NCBI RefSeq assembly: GCF_030412265.1
Contig: NZ_JAUHLN010000002.1
Span: forward strand, 310,001 to 374,000
Direction of reading: 5' to 3'
DNA from: Fictibacillus terranigra
GTDB taxonomy: Bacteria; Bacillota; Bacilli; Bacillales; Fictibacillaceae
DNA: 64,000 bases
This document shows, one piece after another, positions 17,526 through 26,958 of this stretch. The translations under genes and the position numbers were made by a program. Position 1 is the stretch's first letter. Each line of letters starts with the position of its first letter. The notes below the pieces were generated by a model, which saw only the letters and a list, made by a program, of their open reading frames with translations, was not told where the DNA came from and made no database searches.

Positions 17526-18782
17526 TTAGGCGGTTTGTTTTTGTTTCAAACGTTTTTCCTCAAGCGTTGGCAGGACTTTCAGAAAAAGGGTGATTCCGAT
17601 GCAAGCCATTACCATAAATATAAGGGTCATACCCATCCGGGGGATAAAATGTCCAAGGGTGATGCTTACGGCGGCTATGGCCATTGCTCCCCGATATACC
17701 ATTCCGCTAACGGCCATGTAAGAACTGCGGAGTTCTTCTGGAGGAATGTCGGCCAAGTAGGACTGTTCAATTGGAACAAACATTAATTCACCTACAGTTG
17801 CGATGACCATGACGGTTAGCAGAAGGATAGCATGGCTGCTGTAAGAAATGGTTAAGTAGCCAACCGCATATAAACCCAGACCTAGAAAGAACACTCGCTT
17901 ATCCTTAAACCTGGCGGCGAGTTTGCTGACCAGAACCGCAAGCAGCACCACAAGCAGTGTGTTTTCAGTCCTTAAGATCCCCAGCATGTTGAAGCCATCC
18001 ACTGAGAAGTGAAACAGCTTCTGGGCCGGCATATCCTGGCTCAGACGGACAGATACATAGTTTGATAAATGAAATTCAAGAGACAAGACCAAAAGATAGG
18101 CAACGATAAATAATATAAACGTCGTATCTTTAAACACCAATCGATAGCTGGATAGGATATCGGCCAGCACGTTTTTCTTAATTTCCTTTTTTACAGGGAC
18201 ATAGGTTTCCTGAATAAAAAATATAACAAGCATAGCGGAAATCAACGAAACAAACGATAGCCCCACAAGCAATTCGAAAAGATAGTCCTTAAATAAATAA
18301 CCCCCCGCCAATCCCCCAAGCGCAATGGAAAGATTGTTTGTCCAATATGTGATGCCGTACATAAATTTTCGGTTTTCAGGAGTGCTCACATCGATCAGCA
18401 TCGCACTGGCTGCAGGTCCGGCCAATCCCCAGCAGATGCTGTTGACCGTCATCATGGCTATGGTTATGTAGGCAGCAGCCAAATCAGAATGAATCCACGG
18501 TCCGTTTGCAAATGCCATAACGATTACACTTATAAACCTTAATGTTTCCGCGATCGCCATGATTTTCTTGCGTCCAATCGTATCTGAATAATATCCTCCG
18601 TAAAAACCAACGAGAAACCCAACGGCTATGTTGATGATCAGCAAAATACCAGTCAGTGATTCTCCCACTCTCTCTGCTAAATAAATGGCCATAAAAGGAT
18701 AAATCATTGCACCGATCGAGCCGGAAAGCAATGATTCAAAGATGCGGATTTTTATATTGGGGTGAAAATCTTTAAAACGCAT
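17526..18782 (-). CDS. MFS transporter, 12 TM
   Basis: 418 residues with 12 predicted spans. Motif A is present between TM2 and TM3 (GFYGGYYSDTIGRKKIM). The C-terminal half has VPIEQSYLADIPPEELRSSYM, common in drug/metabolite exporters of the MFS. A GTG two codons upstream is embedded in the ribosome site AGAGGAGGG, so ATG 18782 is preferred. Substrate not inferable. Expressed alone from a good SigA promoter with inverted TTAGTAA/TTTACTAA elements in its leader. Confidence 0.82.
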   Translation of the reverse strand: MRFKDFHPNIKIRIFESLLSGSIGAMIYPFMAIYLAERVGESLTGILLIINIAVGFLVGFYGGYYSDTIGRKKIMAIAETLRFISVIVMAFANGPWIHSDLAAAYITIAMMTVNSICWGLAGPAASAMLIDVSTPENRKFMYGITYWTNNLSIALGGLAGGYLFKDYLFELLVGLSFVSLISAMLVIFFIQETYVPVKKEIKKNVLADILSSYRLVFKDTTFILFIVAYLLVLSLEFHLSNYVSVRLSQDMPAQKLFHFSVDGFNMLGILRTENTLLVVLLAVLVSKLAARFKDKRVFFLGLGLYAVGYLTISYSSHAILLLTVMVIATVGELMFVPIEQSYLADIPPEELRSSYMAVSGMVYRGAMAIAAVSITLGHFIPRMGMTLIFMVMACIGITLFLKVLPTLEEKRLKQKQTA

Positions 18783-18799
18783 ATTCACCCTCCTCTCTT

Positions 18800-18871
18800 T
18801 TTATTGGTTTAGTAAATAAAGTGTTTGAATATCAGCTTACTAACTATATGTAAAATAACATTTACTGTCAA
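18800..18871 (-). promoter_or_regulatory. Promoter and possible operator of the MFS gene
   Basis: Minus strand: TTGACA (18871-18866), 17 bp, TATAGT (18848-18843). Downstream of the -10 lie TTAGTAA and, 22 bp later, TTTACTAA, an inverted pair that may bind a repressor. Confidence 0.6.
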
Positions 18872-18922
18872 TATTTTTGGCGGAAAACATTAAGTTTTCT
18901 AAACTTTCTAACTTGCATTGTC

Positions 18923-18956
18923 TTAAAAAAAGACTTCCTTTTTAAAGGAAGCCTCT
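18923..18956 (-). terminator. Terminator of the small membrane-protein gene
   Basis: Minus-strand CTTCCTTT / AAAGGAAG stem with seven T. Confidence 0.8.
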
Positions 18957-18959
18957 TTC

Positions 18960-19214
18960 TTAGGATTCTTTTTTAGATGATACCACTTTGTTGTTCTTCA
19001 CCGTGACGATATACCGCTCTTTACCGACTTTTACTTTAAATTCATTATCGTACTGATTTTTCAAGTCTTCATCCAGCTCAAACTTTTTGTTGAAATAGCT
19101 GTTCAGTGCCTCAAGGTTGTCTTTCCTCTCATTTTCCCTTTGGATCGAGGAAAAGAGTACAAAAACAAAAACGATGGTACTGATGACAAATACAATTTTT
19201 GCTTTTTTGCTCAC
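18960..19214 (-). CDS. Small single-span membrane protein, unknown function
   Basis: 84 residues. An N-terminal membrane anchor (KIVFVISTIVFVFVLFSSI, about 5-23) is followed by a charged domain (ENERKDNLEALNSYFNKKFELDEDLKNQY) that would face outside. GTG start with GAAAGGA 8 nt upstream and a clean terminator make it a real gene. I do not recognise the family. Confidence 0.6.
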   Translation of the reverse strand: MSKKAKIVFVISTIVFVFVLFSSIQRENERKDNLEALNSYFNKKFELDEDLKNQYDNEFKVKVGKERYIVTVKNNKVVSSKKES

Positions 19215-19268
19215 AGTTTGCTTCCTTTCTCAATTCATTCCAAAATAAGTATACATCATCTTTTCCAT

Positions 19269-19298
19269 GAAAAAAAGCAGACTTTTGTCTGCTTTCCT
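19269..19298 (-). terminator. Terminator of nadE
   Basis: Minus-strand AAAGCAGAC-AAAA-GTCTGCTTT with seven T. Confidence 0.85.
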
Positions 19299-19307
19299 TA
19301 GGATTCC

Positions 19308-20135
19308 TTATTTCCACCAAGTATCACCGGGAGCAGCAGGTAAATGGCGTTTATGCTCAGTGATTTGATACCTATGTTCGATTTTTTCCTTCACCTCGGA
19401 AGAAACTTCTTTTCCTTCCAAATAGTCGTCCAACTCTTCATAGGTGATTCCAAGAGCGGTCTCATCAGGCACCAGTGGTTTGTCATCTTCCAAATCAGCT
19501 GTAGGTACTTTCATGTACAATCTCTCTTCAGCGCCCAATTCTTTTAATAATTCTTTTCCTTGCCTTTTACTGAGGCCTGTAAGCGGAACTAGGTCACATG
19601 CCCCGTCGCCATACTTTGTAAAAAAGCCGGTGATGGCTTCAGCTGCGTGATCAGTACCGATAACAAGCGAACGATTGGAAGCTGCTATATCATATTGTAC
19701 TTTCATGCGTTCTCTCGCTTTTATGTTTCCTTTCAGAAAATCAGTGATTTTCTGTCCTGTTGCCTCTTGAAAAGCCTGAGCAGAAGCATCTACCGCTCCC
19801 TTGATATTAACGGTAATCGTTTTATCCGGCTGGATAAATTTTAATGCGTGCTGGGCATCTTCCTCATCCTTTTGTACTCCATACGGAAGCCGGACGGCAA
19901 TGAATTGATAGTTGTCATCGTTAGTTTCTTGTCTTAGTTCATTGATTGCAAGCTGTGCAAGCCTTCCGGCGAGTGATGAATCCTGGCCTCCGCTGATGCC
20001 AAGAACAAAACCTTGAAGACCGTTCCTTTTCAGGTATTCCTTCATAAAGCTTACACGGCTCTGAATTTCTTCCCGAGGATTAATTTCAGGTTTTACGTTC
20101 AGGTCTTGTATAATTTTTTGCTGTGTCTCATTCAT
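19308..20135 (-). CDS. nadE: NH3-dependent NAD+ synthetase
   Basis: Amidates nicotinic acid adenine dinucleotide to NAD+ using ATP and ammonia. The PP-loop [16 protein letters not shown] is at about residue 43, and the family blocks [16 protein letters not shown] and [20 protein letters not shown] bind ATP and deamido-NAD. There is no glutaminase domain, so it is the ammonia-dependent form, as in B. subtilis (272 residues). Two adjacent ATGs occur; AAGGTGG is 7 nt before the second, at 20135. Confidence 0.94.
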   Translation of the reverse strand: MNETQQKIIQDLNVKPEINPREEIQSRVSFMKEYLKRNGLQGFVLGISGGQDSSLAGRLAQLAINELRQETNDDNYQFIAVRLPYGVQKDEEDAQHALKFIQPDKTITVNIKGAVDASAQAFQEATGQKITDFLKGNIKARERMKVQYDIAASNRSLVIGTDHAAEAITGFFTKYGDGACDLVPLTGLSKRQGKELLKELGAEERLYMKVPTADLEDDKPLVPDETALGITYEELDDYLEGKEVSSEVKEKIEHRYQITEHKRHLPAAPGDTWWK

Positions 20136-20231
20136 CATGCATCCACCTTTATCAGAGTGATAACTATATATTACCCTTTATAATAACTTCAAAACTATGT
20201 CAGGTTTTATCACATCATATTATAACACTTG

Positions 20232-20615
20232 TTATTTTATCATGTACTCTTTTTTTAGATTTTCTAATCGTTCCAATGATTTTAAAGCCCACTCGTTATC
20301 TGTTCCTTTTAACTCGAGGAGGAGGTCCTCGTAAGCTGCTTTCAAAGAACCAGAATAGTCAGGGATATCTCCTGCATACGGTTTAACCGTGTGCAGCGGT
20401 GCCCACGTCTTTTCATGAAATGCCAATGCTTTTCGCTGATGAAAAAATGGGACCTCCGATTGGTTCGGGTTATGGAGATCGCCTTGTTTCGGATGTTTAA
20501 GCACAGAAAGAATACTGACGAGCACTTTTCCGTTTTTTATTTGTTCAGCTTGACCTATGTACTTTCCTGTTTTATAAAGAGCCGTCACTTTCATTCCCGC
20601 TTCAATCTGTTCCAT
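20232..20615 (-). CDS. kapB: Kinase-associated protein B (KapB)
   Basis: 127 residues, SH3-like KapB family: ALYKTGKYIGQ, LKHPKQGDLHNPNQSEVPFFHQRKALAFHEKT and PYAGDIPDYSGSL match B. subtilis KapB closely. KapB is a membrane-associated factor needed for phosphorelay input from the KinB sporulation kinase. GGAGAGGAG lies 8 nt before ATG 20615, well inside a longer open frame that runs up to 20744. The upstream gene overlaps its start by 14 bp, so they are translationally coupled. No kinB or kapD is nearby. Confidence 0.9.
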   Translation of the reverse strand: MEQIEAGMKVTALYKTGKYIGQAEQIKNGKVLVSILSVLKHPKQGDLHNPNQSEVPFFHQRKALAFHEKTWAPLHTVKPYAGDIPDYSGSLKAAYEDLLLELKGTDNEWALKSLERLENLKKEYMIK

Positions 20616-20916
20616 GTTTTGCTCTCCTCTCCATTTCATTTGAAACCTCAAATGCCAGATCTTCATTACCGAACAGCGATAATACTCCAAGAACGGTGGA
20701 GTCTGGAATTTCTTCTGATTCCTGTTTAGGAACCGTTTGTTCAAGCATATGATTTAACAATTCATTTTCAGCCTGACCAGGGTATGCCCGGAAGTAGATC
20801 TCTTTCGGATCAATATCATGATTGATGCACCATTGGGCAAATACTAGAATCATCATTCCTTCATCTTGTTTATAATTTTGGATAATTTTATGCTCGATCT
20901 CTTTAGGATCCATCAT
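20602..20916 (-). CDS. Small conserved protein upstream of kapB, unknown function
   Basis: About 104 residues, soluble, helical and acidic. It contains DEGMMILVFAQWCINHDIDPKEIYFRAYPGQAENELL and LGVLSLFGNEDLAFEVSNEMERR, which look like a conserved family, but I do not recognise it. AAGGAG is 5 nt before ATG 20916 and 8 nt before a second ATG at 20913. It overlaps the kapB start by 14 bp, so it belongs to the same transcript and perhaps the same sporulation-signalling process. Confidence 0.7.
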   Translation of the reverse strand: MMDPKEIEHKIIQNYKQDEGMMILVFAQWCINHDIDPKEIYFRAYPGQAENELLNHMLEQTVPKQESEEIPDSTVLGVLSLFGNEDLAFEVSNEMERRAKHGTD

Positions 20917-20961
20917 AACCACTCCTTGTTACATCCTCTTCCCTATCATAGCATCACTTCG

Positions 20962-21002
20962 AAAAAAAGAAAAAAGCCATCCTTTTAAAGCTGGACGGCT
21001 TC
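20962..21002 (-). terminator. Terminator of the fru operon
   Basis: Minus-strand AGCCGTCC / GGATGGCT stem (one G-U) followed by TTTTTTC. Confidence 0.8.
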
Positions 21003-21008
21003 CTTCTC

Positions 21009-22895
21009 TTACTGCTGAACAGGTTTTTTCCAGAACCCAACAAGTAATGCTGTGACAATGGCTCCAATTACGATGGCTAATGCGTAAAGGAGAGGATTTC
21101 CCTGAACAAATGGAATAACGAATACTCCTCCATGGGGGGCCCTCAGACCGATGCCGAACAGCATGGTCAGTGCTCCGGCTGTTGCAGAACCGGCAACGAT
21201 GGATGGGATGACACGCCCCGGGTCAGCGGCAGCAAAAGGAATGGCACCTTCTGTTATGAAAGATAGACCCATTACATAACAGGTTTTTCCGGCTTCCCTT
21301 TCCTGCTTCGTAAACTTGGTTTTAAAGATGGTGGTTGCAATGGCTAGTCCGAGCGGAGGAACCATACCTCCTGCCATAATTGCGGCATGAGGAGCGAAGT
21401 TACCCGCATCAATCATCGCTATACCAAACGTAAAGGCTGCTTTATTGACCGGCCCGCCCATATCAATAGCCATCATTCCACCGAGCAATAAGCCCACTAA
21501 AATCGCATTTCCTTTCCCTAATCCTTGAAGCCAGTCAGAAAGCGCAACATTTAATGCGTGTACTGGGCCGTTAATGACAAAAATCATAATGAGCCCTGTA
21601 AATAGGATTCCGAAAACAGGATAAAGGAGCACAGGTTTAATGCCTTCAAGTGAGGAAGGCAGCCATGCCAGCAGTTTTTTCAATGCGAGGACGATGTACC
21701 CTGCCAGAAACCCTGCGATGAGACCTCCTAAAAATCCGCTTTGGCCGGTTGATGCCAAGAACCCTCCGACCATTCCCGGAGCAAATCCAGGGCTGTCAGC
21801 AATACTTCTTGCAATGAAACCCGCAAGTACTGCTACCATCAGTGCAAATGCCGTTTTCCCTCCAATGGTATCCAGAGCAGCAGCAAACTGGTTGTATGAA
21901 GGATCTTTAGGATCAGCAGAATGGATGCCGAACATAAATGAGATGGCGATGAGGATACCGCCGCCGACGACGAATGGAAGCATGTTGGAAACCCCATTCA
22001 TGAGATGGCGGTAAAACGCTGATTTCTGCTTTCCATTCTCCTTACTTTCAGAATTCGAAGGTTTGCTCCCATGGCTGTAAACGGTTCCTTTTTTAGCCGC
22101 GGCATCGGTAAGAAGTCTTTCGGGGTTTCTGATGGCTTGCGCAACTGGAACCTGAATCACTGTTTTTCCGCTGAACCGGTCCATTTCCACCTGTTTATCT
22201 GCAGCCACGATGATCGCTGTCGCCTTTTCAATTTCAGATGATGTTAACCTGTTTTTCACACCGCTGGAACCATTGGTTTCCACTTTGAGGTTCATGCCCA
22301 TTTCTGCAGCTTTTGCCTTTAAAGAATCTGCGGCCATATACGTATGGGCAATTCCTGTCGGGCAGGCGGTGACTGCCAGAATGAGAGGCTGGTCTTGTTC
22401 TGTTTTAACCGGGAATTTTTCCTCTTCTTCTTCTGCCTCAGCCTCTTCCTTCGCATTGATCATCGCAATGATTTCATCTTCATCCGCAGCACGAAGCAGG
22501 CCTTCACGGAACGCTGTATCCATTAAAAAAGTCGACAGCTTTGATAATGTTTCCAAATGCTCATTGTTAGCACCTTCACTCGCAGCAATCATAAAGAAGA
22601 GCTTGGAGGGCTGGCCATCCAGAGAGTCGTAATCAAGCCCATCCACACTTCTTCCAAACTCAATGGCAGGGGTTTTAACTGCAGCTGTCTTCGCATGGGG
22701 AATAGCGATGCCTTCTCCTATGCCTGTTGTGCTTTGTGATTCTCTGGCCATAATGGCTTCTTTATAATCTTCCTTGCTGTTCAATTTGCCCGCTTCATCC
22801 AGCTTCTGAACGAGTTCATCGATCACATCGGCTTTTTTCTTTGATTCGAGATGAAGTTTGATCGTTTCTTTTGTAATCAATTCTGTGATTTTCAT
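21009..22895 (-). CDS. fruA: PTS fructose transporter, EIIABC
   Basis: 628 residues in the order EIIA-EIIB-EIIC. EIIA (1-145) has the phosphorylated His in GIGEGIAIPHAKTA. EIIB (about 170-265) has the phosphorylated Cys in AVTACPTGIAHTYMAA. EIIC (about 290-628) is membrane-embedded with GGPVNKAAFTFG. It imports fructose as fructose 1-phosphate. It starts 2 bp after the fruK stop and is the last gene of fruRKA. Confidence 0.95.
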   Translation of the reverse strand: MKITELITKETIKLHLESKKKADVIDELVQKLDEAGKLNSKEDYKEAIMARESQSTTGIGEGIAIPHAKTAAVKTPAIEFGRSVDGLDYDSLDGQPSKLFFMIAASEGANNEHLETLSKLSTFLMDTAFREGLLRAADEDEIIAMINAKEEAEAEEEEEKFPVKTEQDQPLILAVTACPTGIAHTYMAADSLKAKAAEMGMNLKVETNGSSGVKNRLTSSEIEKATAIIVAADKQVEMDRFSGKTVIQVPVAQAIRNPERLLTDAAAKKGTVYSHGSKPSNSESKENGKQKSAFYRHLMNGVSNMLPFVVGGGILIAISFMFGIHSADPKDPSYNQFAAALDTIGGKTAFALMVAVLAGFIARSIADSPGFAPGMVGGFLASTGQSGFLGGLIAGFLAGYIVLALKKLLAWLPSSLEGIKPVLLYPVFGILFTGLIMIFVINGPVHALNVALSDWLQGLGKGNAILVGLLLGGMMAIDMGGPVNKAAFTFGIAMIDAGNFAPHAAIMAGGMVPPLGLAIATTIFKTKFTKQEREAGKTCYVMGLSFITEGAIPFAAADPGRVIPSIVAGSATAGALTMLFGIGLRAPHGGVFVIPFVQGNPLLYALAIVIGAIVTALLVGFWKKPVQQ

Positions 22896-22897
22896 CC

Positions 22898-23821
22898 TTA
22901 CTCCCCCTTTATTGCTTGTACATGCACTTCAGGCAAGTATTTCTCTATTTCTGTTATGGTACAAAATCCAGTTGAAAACGCGGACGTGCTGCCTGCTGTG
23001 ACCCCAAATTTAAAGGCTTCCAACAGGTTTCGGCTGCGTGTGTAATGGGCCAAAAATCCGGCAACCACGGAATCTCCTGCTCCGACAGAATTTTTAACAG
23101 TACCGGCGGGAACGTTAGCGTAAGCAGCTATGGTCTTTGAAATAAATACAGCGCCCTGCCCTGCCATGGAGACTATTACGTTTTCAGCTCCCTCATGGAT
23201 CAGCTTCCGGCCATAAATGACCGCTTCTTCCGGTGTTTCAATTGCCGCGCCAACAAGTTCTCCGAGTTCATGATGATTCGGTTTGATCAAAAAAGGCTGA
23301 TGCCTTAACGCTTTCTGTAGCGGTGTACCCTTTGTATCCAAAATGACATGTGCACCTTTAGCACGTAATCTTGATATGAGTTGACCATAAAACCCATCAG
23401 GTAAACTGGCTGGCAGACTTCCCGCTAGGACAACATAATCTGACGGATTTAATTGAGAAAGCAAGTTCTCTTCCAGTTGGCATAGGTCGGATTTCTTAAG
23501 GCCAGGAGAAATACCGTTAATCTCTGTTTCTTTTCCTGTATTCAATTTAACATTGATTCTGGTGTTATCCTCCACCCTGACAAAACGGGTCGCTATGTTC
23601 AAAGCATGAAGAGATCGCTCGATGAAATCACCGGTAAAGCCTCCGATAAAACCTGTGGCAATACTCTCAACACCGAGGTTTTTTAATACTTTTGACACAT
23701 TGATTCCTTTTCCGCCTGCAACAATATTCTGTTCGGCTGCCAGGTTGATGGAGCCCTCTACTAATTGATTGACTGTAACAAAATAATCAATGGATGGATT
23801 TAAAGTAACTGTATAAATCAC
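22898..23821 (-). CDS. fruK: 1-phosphofructokinase
   Basis: PfkB-family kinase, 307 residues, turning fructose 1-phosphate into fructose 1,6-bisphosphate. N-terminal substrate motif VAGGKGINVSKVLKNLG and C-terminal catalytic motif GAGDSVVAGFLA (Asp base) are clear. Its ATG overlaps the fruR stop (ATGA, 4 bp), indicating translational coupling. Middle gene of the fruRKA operon. Confidence 0.95.
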   Translation of the reverse strand: MIYTVTLNPSIDYFVTVNQLVEGSINLAAEQNIVAGGKGINVSKVLKNLGVESIATGFIGGFTGDFIERSLHALNIATRFVRVEDNTRINVKLNTGKETEINGISPGLKKSDLCQLEENLLSQLNPSDYVVLAGSLPASLPDGFYGQLISRLRAKGAHVILDTKGTPLQKALRHQPFLIKPNHHELGELVGAAIETPEEAVIYGRKLIHEGAENVIVSMAGQGAVFISKTIAAYANVPAGTVKNSVGAGDSVVAGFLAHYTRSRNLLEAFKFGVTAGSTSAFSTGFCTITEIEKYLPEVHVQAIKGE

Positions 23822-24567
23822 AATTCCACCGCCTTTACGATCGTCTTCTTTTCATAAGATGTCAGTTGAATATTGCTTTTCACTGTGATGATGGACGCTT
23901 CCTGCAGTGATGCCACTTTGGCAAACGTGCTCTTCCCAAATTTCGAAGGATCTGCCACCACAAATCTTTCCTGAGATAATTCGAGCACCTTCTGCTTTAA
24001 TATCGATTCCTCGGGATCCGGGGTCGTATAACCCCACTCTTCGTGGATTCCGTTTATGCCGATAAAGCATTTATCAAACCTGTAATGTTCAAGGCTTTTT
24101 ATGGCTCCGTTTCCGATCATGGCACCGGTTTTAGATTTGATGAGCCCTCCCAGGAGGTACGTCTGTATCCCTTTTTCAACAAGCGGACCAACGAGTTGAA
24201 TGCCATTCGTCACCACAATTAGTTGAGATTGCTTTAAATGCGGGATCATCTGCAGTGTCGTTGTCCCTGCGTCTAAATAAATACATTCATGTTCATCGAT
24301 AATGGAAGCTGCATATTGGGCAATGGCTTGCTTTTCTTCCATGTTCCTGAGCGTTTTCTCTTCGATTGAGGGCTCTTCGGATTTTTCTTCTATTCTCGAC
24401 GCCCCACCATGTATGCGTTTAAGTTTCTTTGCTTTTTCAAGTCTGTCCAAATCCCTGCGAATGGTTGACTCAGAGGAACCGGTTTCCTGAACAAGTTCTT
24501 CTAATGAAACCACTTTTTGTTTTTCAATAAGTGAAAGAATGATTTCCTGACGCAATGTAAATAACAT
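23818..24567 (-). CDS. fruR: DeoR-family repressor of the fructose operon
   Basis: 249 residues. N-terminal DeoR winged helix (EIILSLIEKQKVVSLEELVQETGSSESTIRRDLDRLEK, about 8-45) and a C-terminal sugar-phosphate sensor of the isomerase-like fold (YLDAGTTTLQMIPHL, GGLIKSKTGAMIG). DeoR-type FruR proteins release DNA when fructose 1-phosphate binds. First gene of fruRKA, and the operator candidate is the phased repeat just upstream. GGAGGG precedes ATG 24567. Confidence 0.93.
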   Translation of the reverse strand: MLFTLRQEIILSLIEKQKVVSLEELVQETGSSESTIRRDLDRLEKAKKLKRIHGGASRIEEKSEEPSIEEKTLRNMEEKQAIAQYAASIIDEHECIYLDAGTTTLQMIPHLKQSQLIVVTNGIQLVGPLVEKGIQTYLLGGLIKSKTGAMIGNGAIKSLEHYRFDKCFIGINGIHEEWGYTTPDPEESILKQKVLELSQERFVVADPSKFGKSTFAKVASLQEASIITVKSNIQLTSYEKKTIVKAVEL

Positions 24568-24590
24568 ACCAGCCCTCCTTCATAAGACCG

Positions 24591-24672
24591 ATTATAAAGT
24601 AAGCCCTTTCAAAAATCAATCAAAATCTTTCATAAACCTTCAAAAACATTTAAAAACATTTAAAAACCTTCA
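24591..24672 (-). promoter_or_regulatory. fruRKA promoter with 10-bp phased direct repeats
   Basis: Minus strand: TTGATT (24619-24614), 17 bp, TATAAT (24596-24591). Running into the -35 from upstream (24672-24604) are about six direct repeats at a 10-bp period of the form AAATGTTTTT / GAAGGTTTAT / GAAAGATTTT / GATTGATTTT. They place identical faces on the same side of the helix. This suits cooperative binding of the DeoR-type FruR and also gives A-tract curvature. Confidence 0.65.
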
Positions 24673-24726
24673 TTATCCGTAATTTTCTGTCATTATCGTT
24701 CAAAACCAGGATGAAAGATTTTGAAT

Positions 24727-24760
24727 GAAAAAGGCAGCCAGCGATAGCTGACTGCCTTTG
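24727..24760 (-). terminator. Terminator of trhO
   Basis: Minus-strand AAAGGCAGTCAGCT / AGCTGGCTGCCTTT stem (one mismatch), T-rich tail. Confidence 0.85.
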
Positions 24761-24766
24761 GTTTCT

Positions 24767-25705
24767 TTATTGAACTTTTGATTCTTGCATTTGATTTTCG
24801 ATCTCATAACGGTTTTTTGGATGCTCACGGCATTCATCCGAACAAGATCGTTTATATTTGGTCTCACATTCTTCACAGCAAACATGCTGTCTATTGCAAT
24901 CCGGATTGGCACAGTTCACATAACGGTCTTCTGTTTTACCGCAATAGTAGCATTTAGCGATAACGACATCTTCTTCTGTACGGTTGACAGGTACGGAAAT
25001 TCGTTCATCGAAGACATACATTTTACCGTCCCAGAAACGGCCTTTTGTTTCTTCGTCCTTTCCGTATGTCGTTATTCCCCCGTGAAGCTGATATACATCT
25101 TCAAATCCTTCCTTCAAAAGGAATCCTGAGAACTTCTCACAGCGGATACCGCCTGTGCAGTATGTGAGTACTTTTTTATCTTTAAACTGGTGGAGATTTT
25201 CTCGAACCCACTTCGGAAAATCACGGGACGCTTTAACATCGGGGCGGATGGCGTTTTTGAAATGACCGATCTCATATTCATAATCATTTCTGCCGTCTAC
25301 GATGACAACATCATCTCTTTGGATCATTTCCATCCATTCTTTAGGGCTTAACCTCTTGCCTGTCAGTTCATTCGGGTTTACATCTTCTTCAAATCGCCAG
25401 GTTACCAGCTCTTTTTTAGGACGGACAAACATTTTCTTAAAAGCATGTCCATCCGCTTCGTCAATTTTAAATACCATGTCTGCAAAACGGGGATCGCTTT
25501 TAATATCCCTCATATATTGCTCCGTCTGTTCAACTGTTCCTGAAATGGTTCCATTGATGCCTTCTGGAGCAACGATAATTCTGCCGAGCACGCCTAATTC
25601 TTTACAATACTTTAGGTGTTTACGGGCAAAATATTCATGTTCCTCTACAGGGACATACTTGTAATACAATAAGATACGATAAGGCTTTTGCATTTCGTTT
25701 GACAT
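24767..25705 (-). CDS. trhO: tRNA uridine-34 hydroxylase TrhO (rhodanese-like)
   Basis: 312 residues. An N-terminal acylphosphatase-like domain ([30 protein letters not shown]) is followed by a rhodanese domain with catalytic Cys in [16 protein letters not shown], then a Cys-rich C-terminus ([20 protein letters not shown]...CCEECETKY...CSDEC) that probably binds zinc. TrhO makes 5-hydroxyuridine at the tRNA wobble base; B. subtilis YbfQ is the homologue. ATG 25705 is preferred over TTG 25717, given GGTGAT just upstream. Confidence 0.92.
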   Translation of the reverse strand: MSNEMQKPYRILLYYKYVPVEEHEYFARKHLKYCKELGVLGRIIVAPEGINGTISGTVEQTEQYMRDIKSDPRFADMVFKIDEADGHAFKKMFVRPKKELVTWRFEEDVNPNELTGKRLSPKEWMEMIQRDDVVIVDGRNDYEYEIGHFKNAIRPDVKASRDFPKWVRENLHQFKDKKVLTYCTGGIRCEKFSGFLLKEGFEDVYQLHGGITTYGKDEETKGRFWDGKMYVFDERISVPVNRTEEDVVIAKCYYCGKTEDRYVNCANPDCNRQHVCCEECETKYKRSCSDECREHPKNRYEIENQMQESKVQ

Positions 25706-25752
25706 TATGATCACCAACCTGCAACGTTGAATTTTTTTGTTTGAAATGCATA

Positions 25753-25783
25753 TAAAAAACCACCGGAATGACCCCGTGGTATT
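25753..25783 (-). terminator. Terminator after tRNA-Arg
   Basis: Minus-strand ACCAC-GG / CC-GTGGT stem with TTTTTTAT tail, 14 bp past the tRNA. Confidence 0.75.
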
Positions 25784-25796
25784 TATAACGTTTAAA

Positions 25797-25871
25797 TGGC
25801 GCGCCCACCAGGATTCGAACCCAGAATACGAGAGCCGAAATCTCGTGTGATATCCATTTCACTATAGGCGC
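25797..25871 (-). tRNA. tRNA-Arg (anticodon TCG)
   Basis: Minus strand: acceptor GCGCCTA / TGGGCGC pairs fully, with discriminator G and an encoded CCA. The anticodon arm is CGAGA-TTTCGGC-TCTCG, giving anticodon TCG, which reads CGA. The T arm CTGGGTTCGAATCCTGG contains the TTCGAAT loop. Has its own terminator. Confidence 0.95.
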
Positions 25872-25960
25872 TTGGTTACCGTCACGAGATATATCATAAA
25901 CAATTTTCGAGAATAATACAAGCGTTTTTTGAAAAATAAATTTCAAAAGTTTTTTACCGT

Positions 25961-26344
25961 TTAATTTTTCAGTGATCTCCGATCATCATAACTCTCTTCT
26001 CTCCCATGGTAATGAGTAATCGCCGGTTCCCCCTGTCGCCAGCACAGCAGTACTTCCTCCTCACCGATAATCGCCGGGAAATCGACAAGACCGGTATGGA
26101 TGTCTTTAAGTTCAGCTCCAAAAGAATGAATATTATGGATATACGATTGAGCTTCAATCTCCATAAAGTCCAGCTTGCTTTCGATGGTGAAAAACTCGTC
26201 ATCAGGAGGGTTCTCTGACAGCCGCAATCTTTCTAATTCATCATAAAATTGAACAAACGAATGCTGTAGCTGCTGAAGGGCCTCTAACTCACGTGTAATG
26301 ACCGGCAAAAGCTGATTCGCTTCTTCAACCGTAAAATATTTCAT
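25961..26344 (-). CDS. DUF2203 family protein
   Basis: 127 residues, begins MKYFTVEEANQLLPVITREL, the defining start of DUF2203, and contains IHTGLVDFPAIIGEEEVLLCWRQGEPAITHYH near the end, its conserved C-terminal block. Soluble and function unknown. CAGAGGAG lies 8 nt before ATG 26344; the frame is open further upstream but without a ribosome site. Confidence 0.82.
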   Translation of the reverse strand: MKYFTVEEANQLLPVITRELEALQQLQHSFVQFYDELERLRLSENPPDDEFFTIESKLDFMEIEAQSYIHNIHSFGAELKDIHTGLVDFPAIIGEEEVLLCWRQGEPAITHYHGREESYDDRRSLKN

Positions 26345-26453
26345 GCTTAAAACTCCTCTGGTGTAAATGTTCACTTTCATTATAGCAACACTTTGGAGGC
26401 TTGGCATTAATAATGTTCTCCAGCAAGGAAACAATTGGAATTGATCCGGCAGA

Positions 26454-26735
26454 TTACGCCCGCACCACTTGTTTTCGAGGCCGTTTTAAATCCAAATAAA
26501 AATCTCTGATGATTTCATCTTCAAGCAGCTCTGAAAAATCTTTTCGATATTCCGAACTGATCAAAATGTGCGCGACAAGAGGACTTGCCTTCTTCATCAG
26601 CAGCCTTCTGAGCGTCATCCATTTTTCCCTCTTCGTTTTTAAATGGAATTTCGTGATAAAAAGCATGATTCTATCATCTGCACTAAAGTCTTTTGCATTT
26701 CTGCTATATAAAGTAAGACTAGTAAATCCTTTCAT
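26454..26735 (-). CDS. Small basic protein, unknown function
   Basis: 93 residues, rich in Lys/Arg and Leu (FHLKTKREKWMTLRRLLMKKASPLVAHILISSEYRKDFSELLEDEI). GGGGAAGGTGA lies 9 nt before ATG, so it is probably expressed. No motif, signal peptide or membrane span, and I do not recognise it. It ends about 110 bp before the DUF2203 gene on the same strand. Confidence 0.5.
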   Translation of the reverse strand: MKGFTSLTLYSRNAKDFSADDRIMLFITKFHLKTKREKWMTLRRLLMKKASPLVAHILISSEYRKDFSELLEDEIIRDFYLDLKRPRKQVVRA

Positions 26736-26958
26736 CGTCGCTCACCTTCCCCTTCGCGTTCTTTTTACCATTATTATTCAATATTTTCAGAAATATACTT
26801 GTCATGCAAAATAAAACTAGTTTACCTACCAAACTCAGTTAATAGAATGAAGATTGCTAACCTCACCCTTTTTTGTTTTAATTGAATTATCAAAAAATGG
26901 CAGCCCGGCAAAGGATAGGGTCTACTATCATCATCAAAATTAGAAAGCAGGAGTTTTT

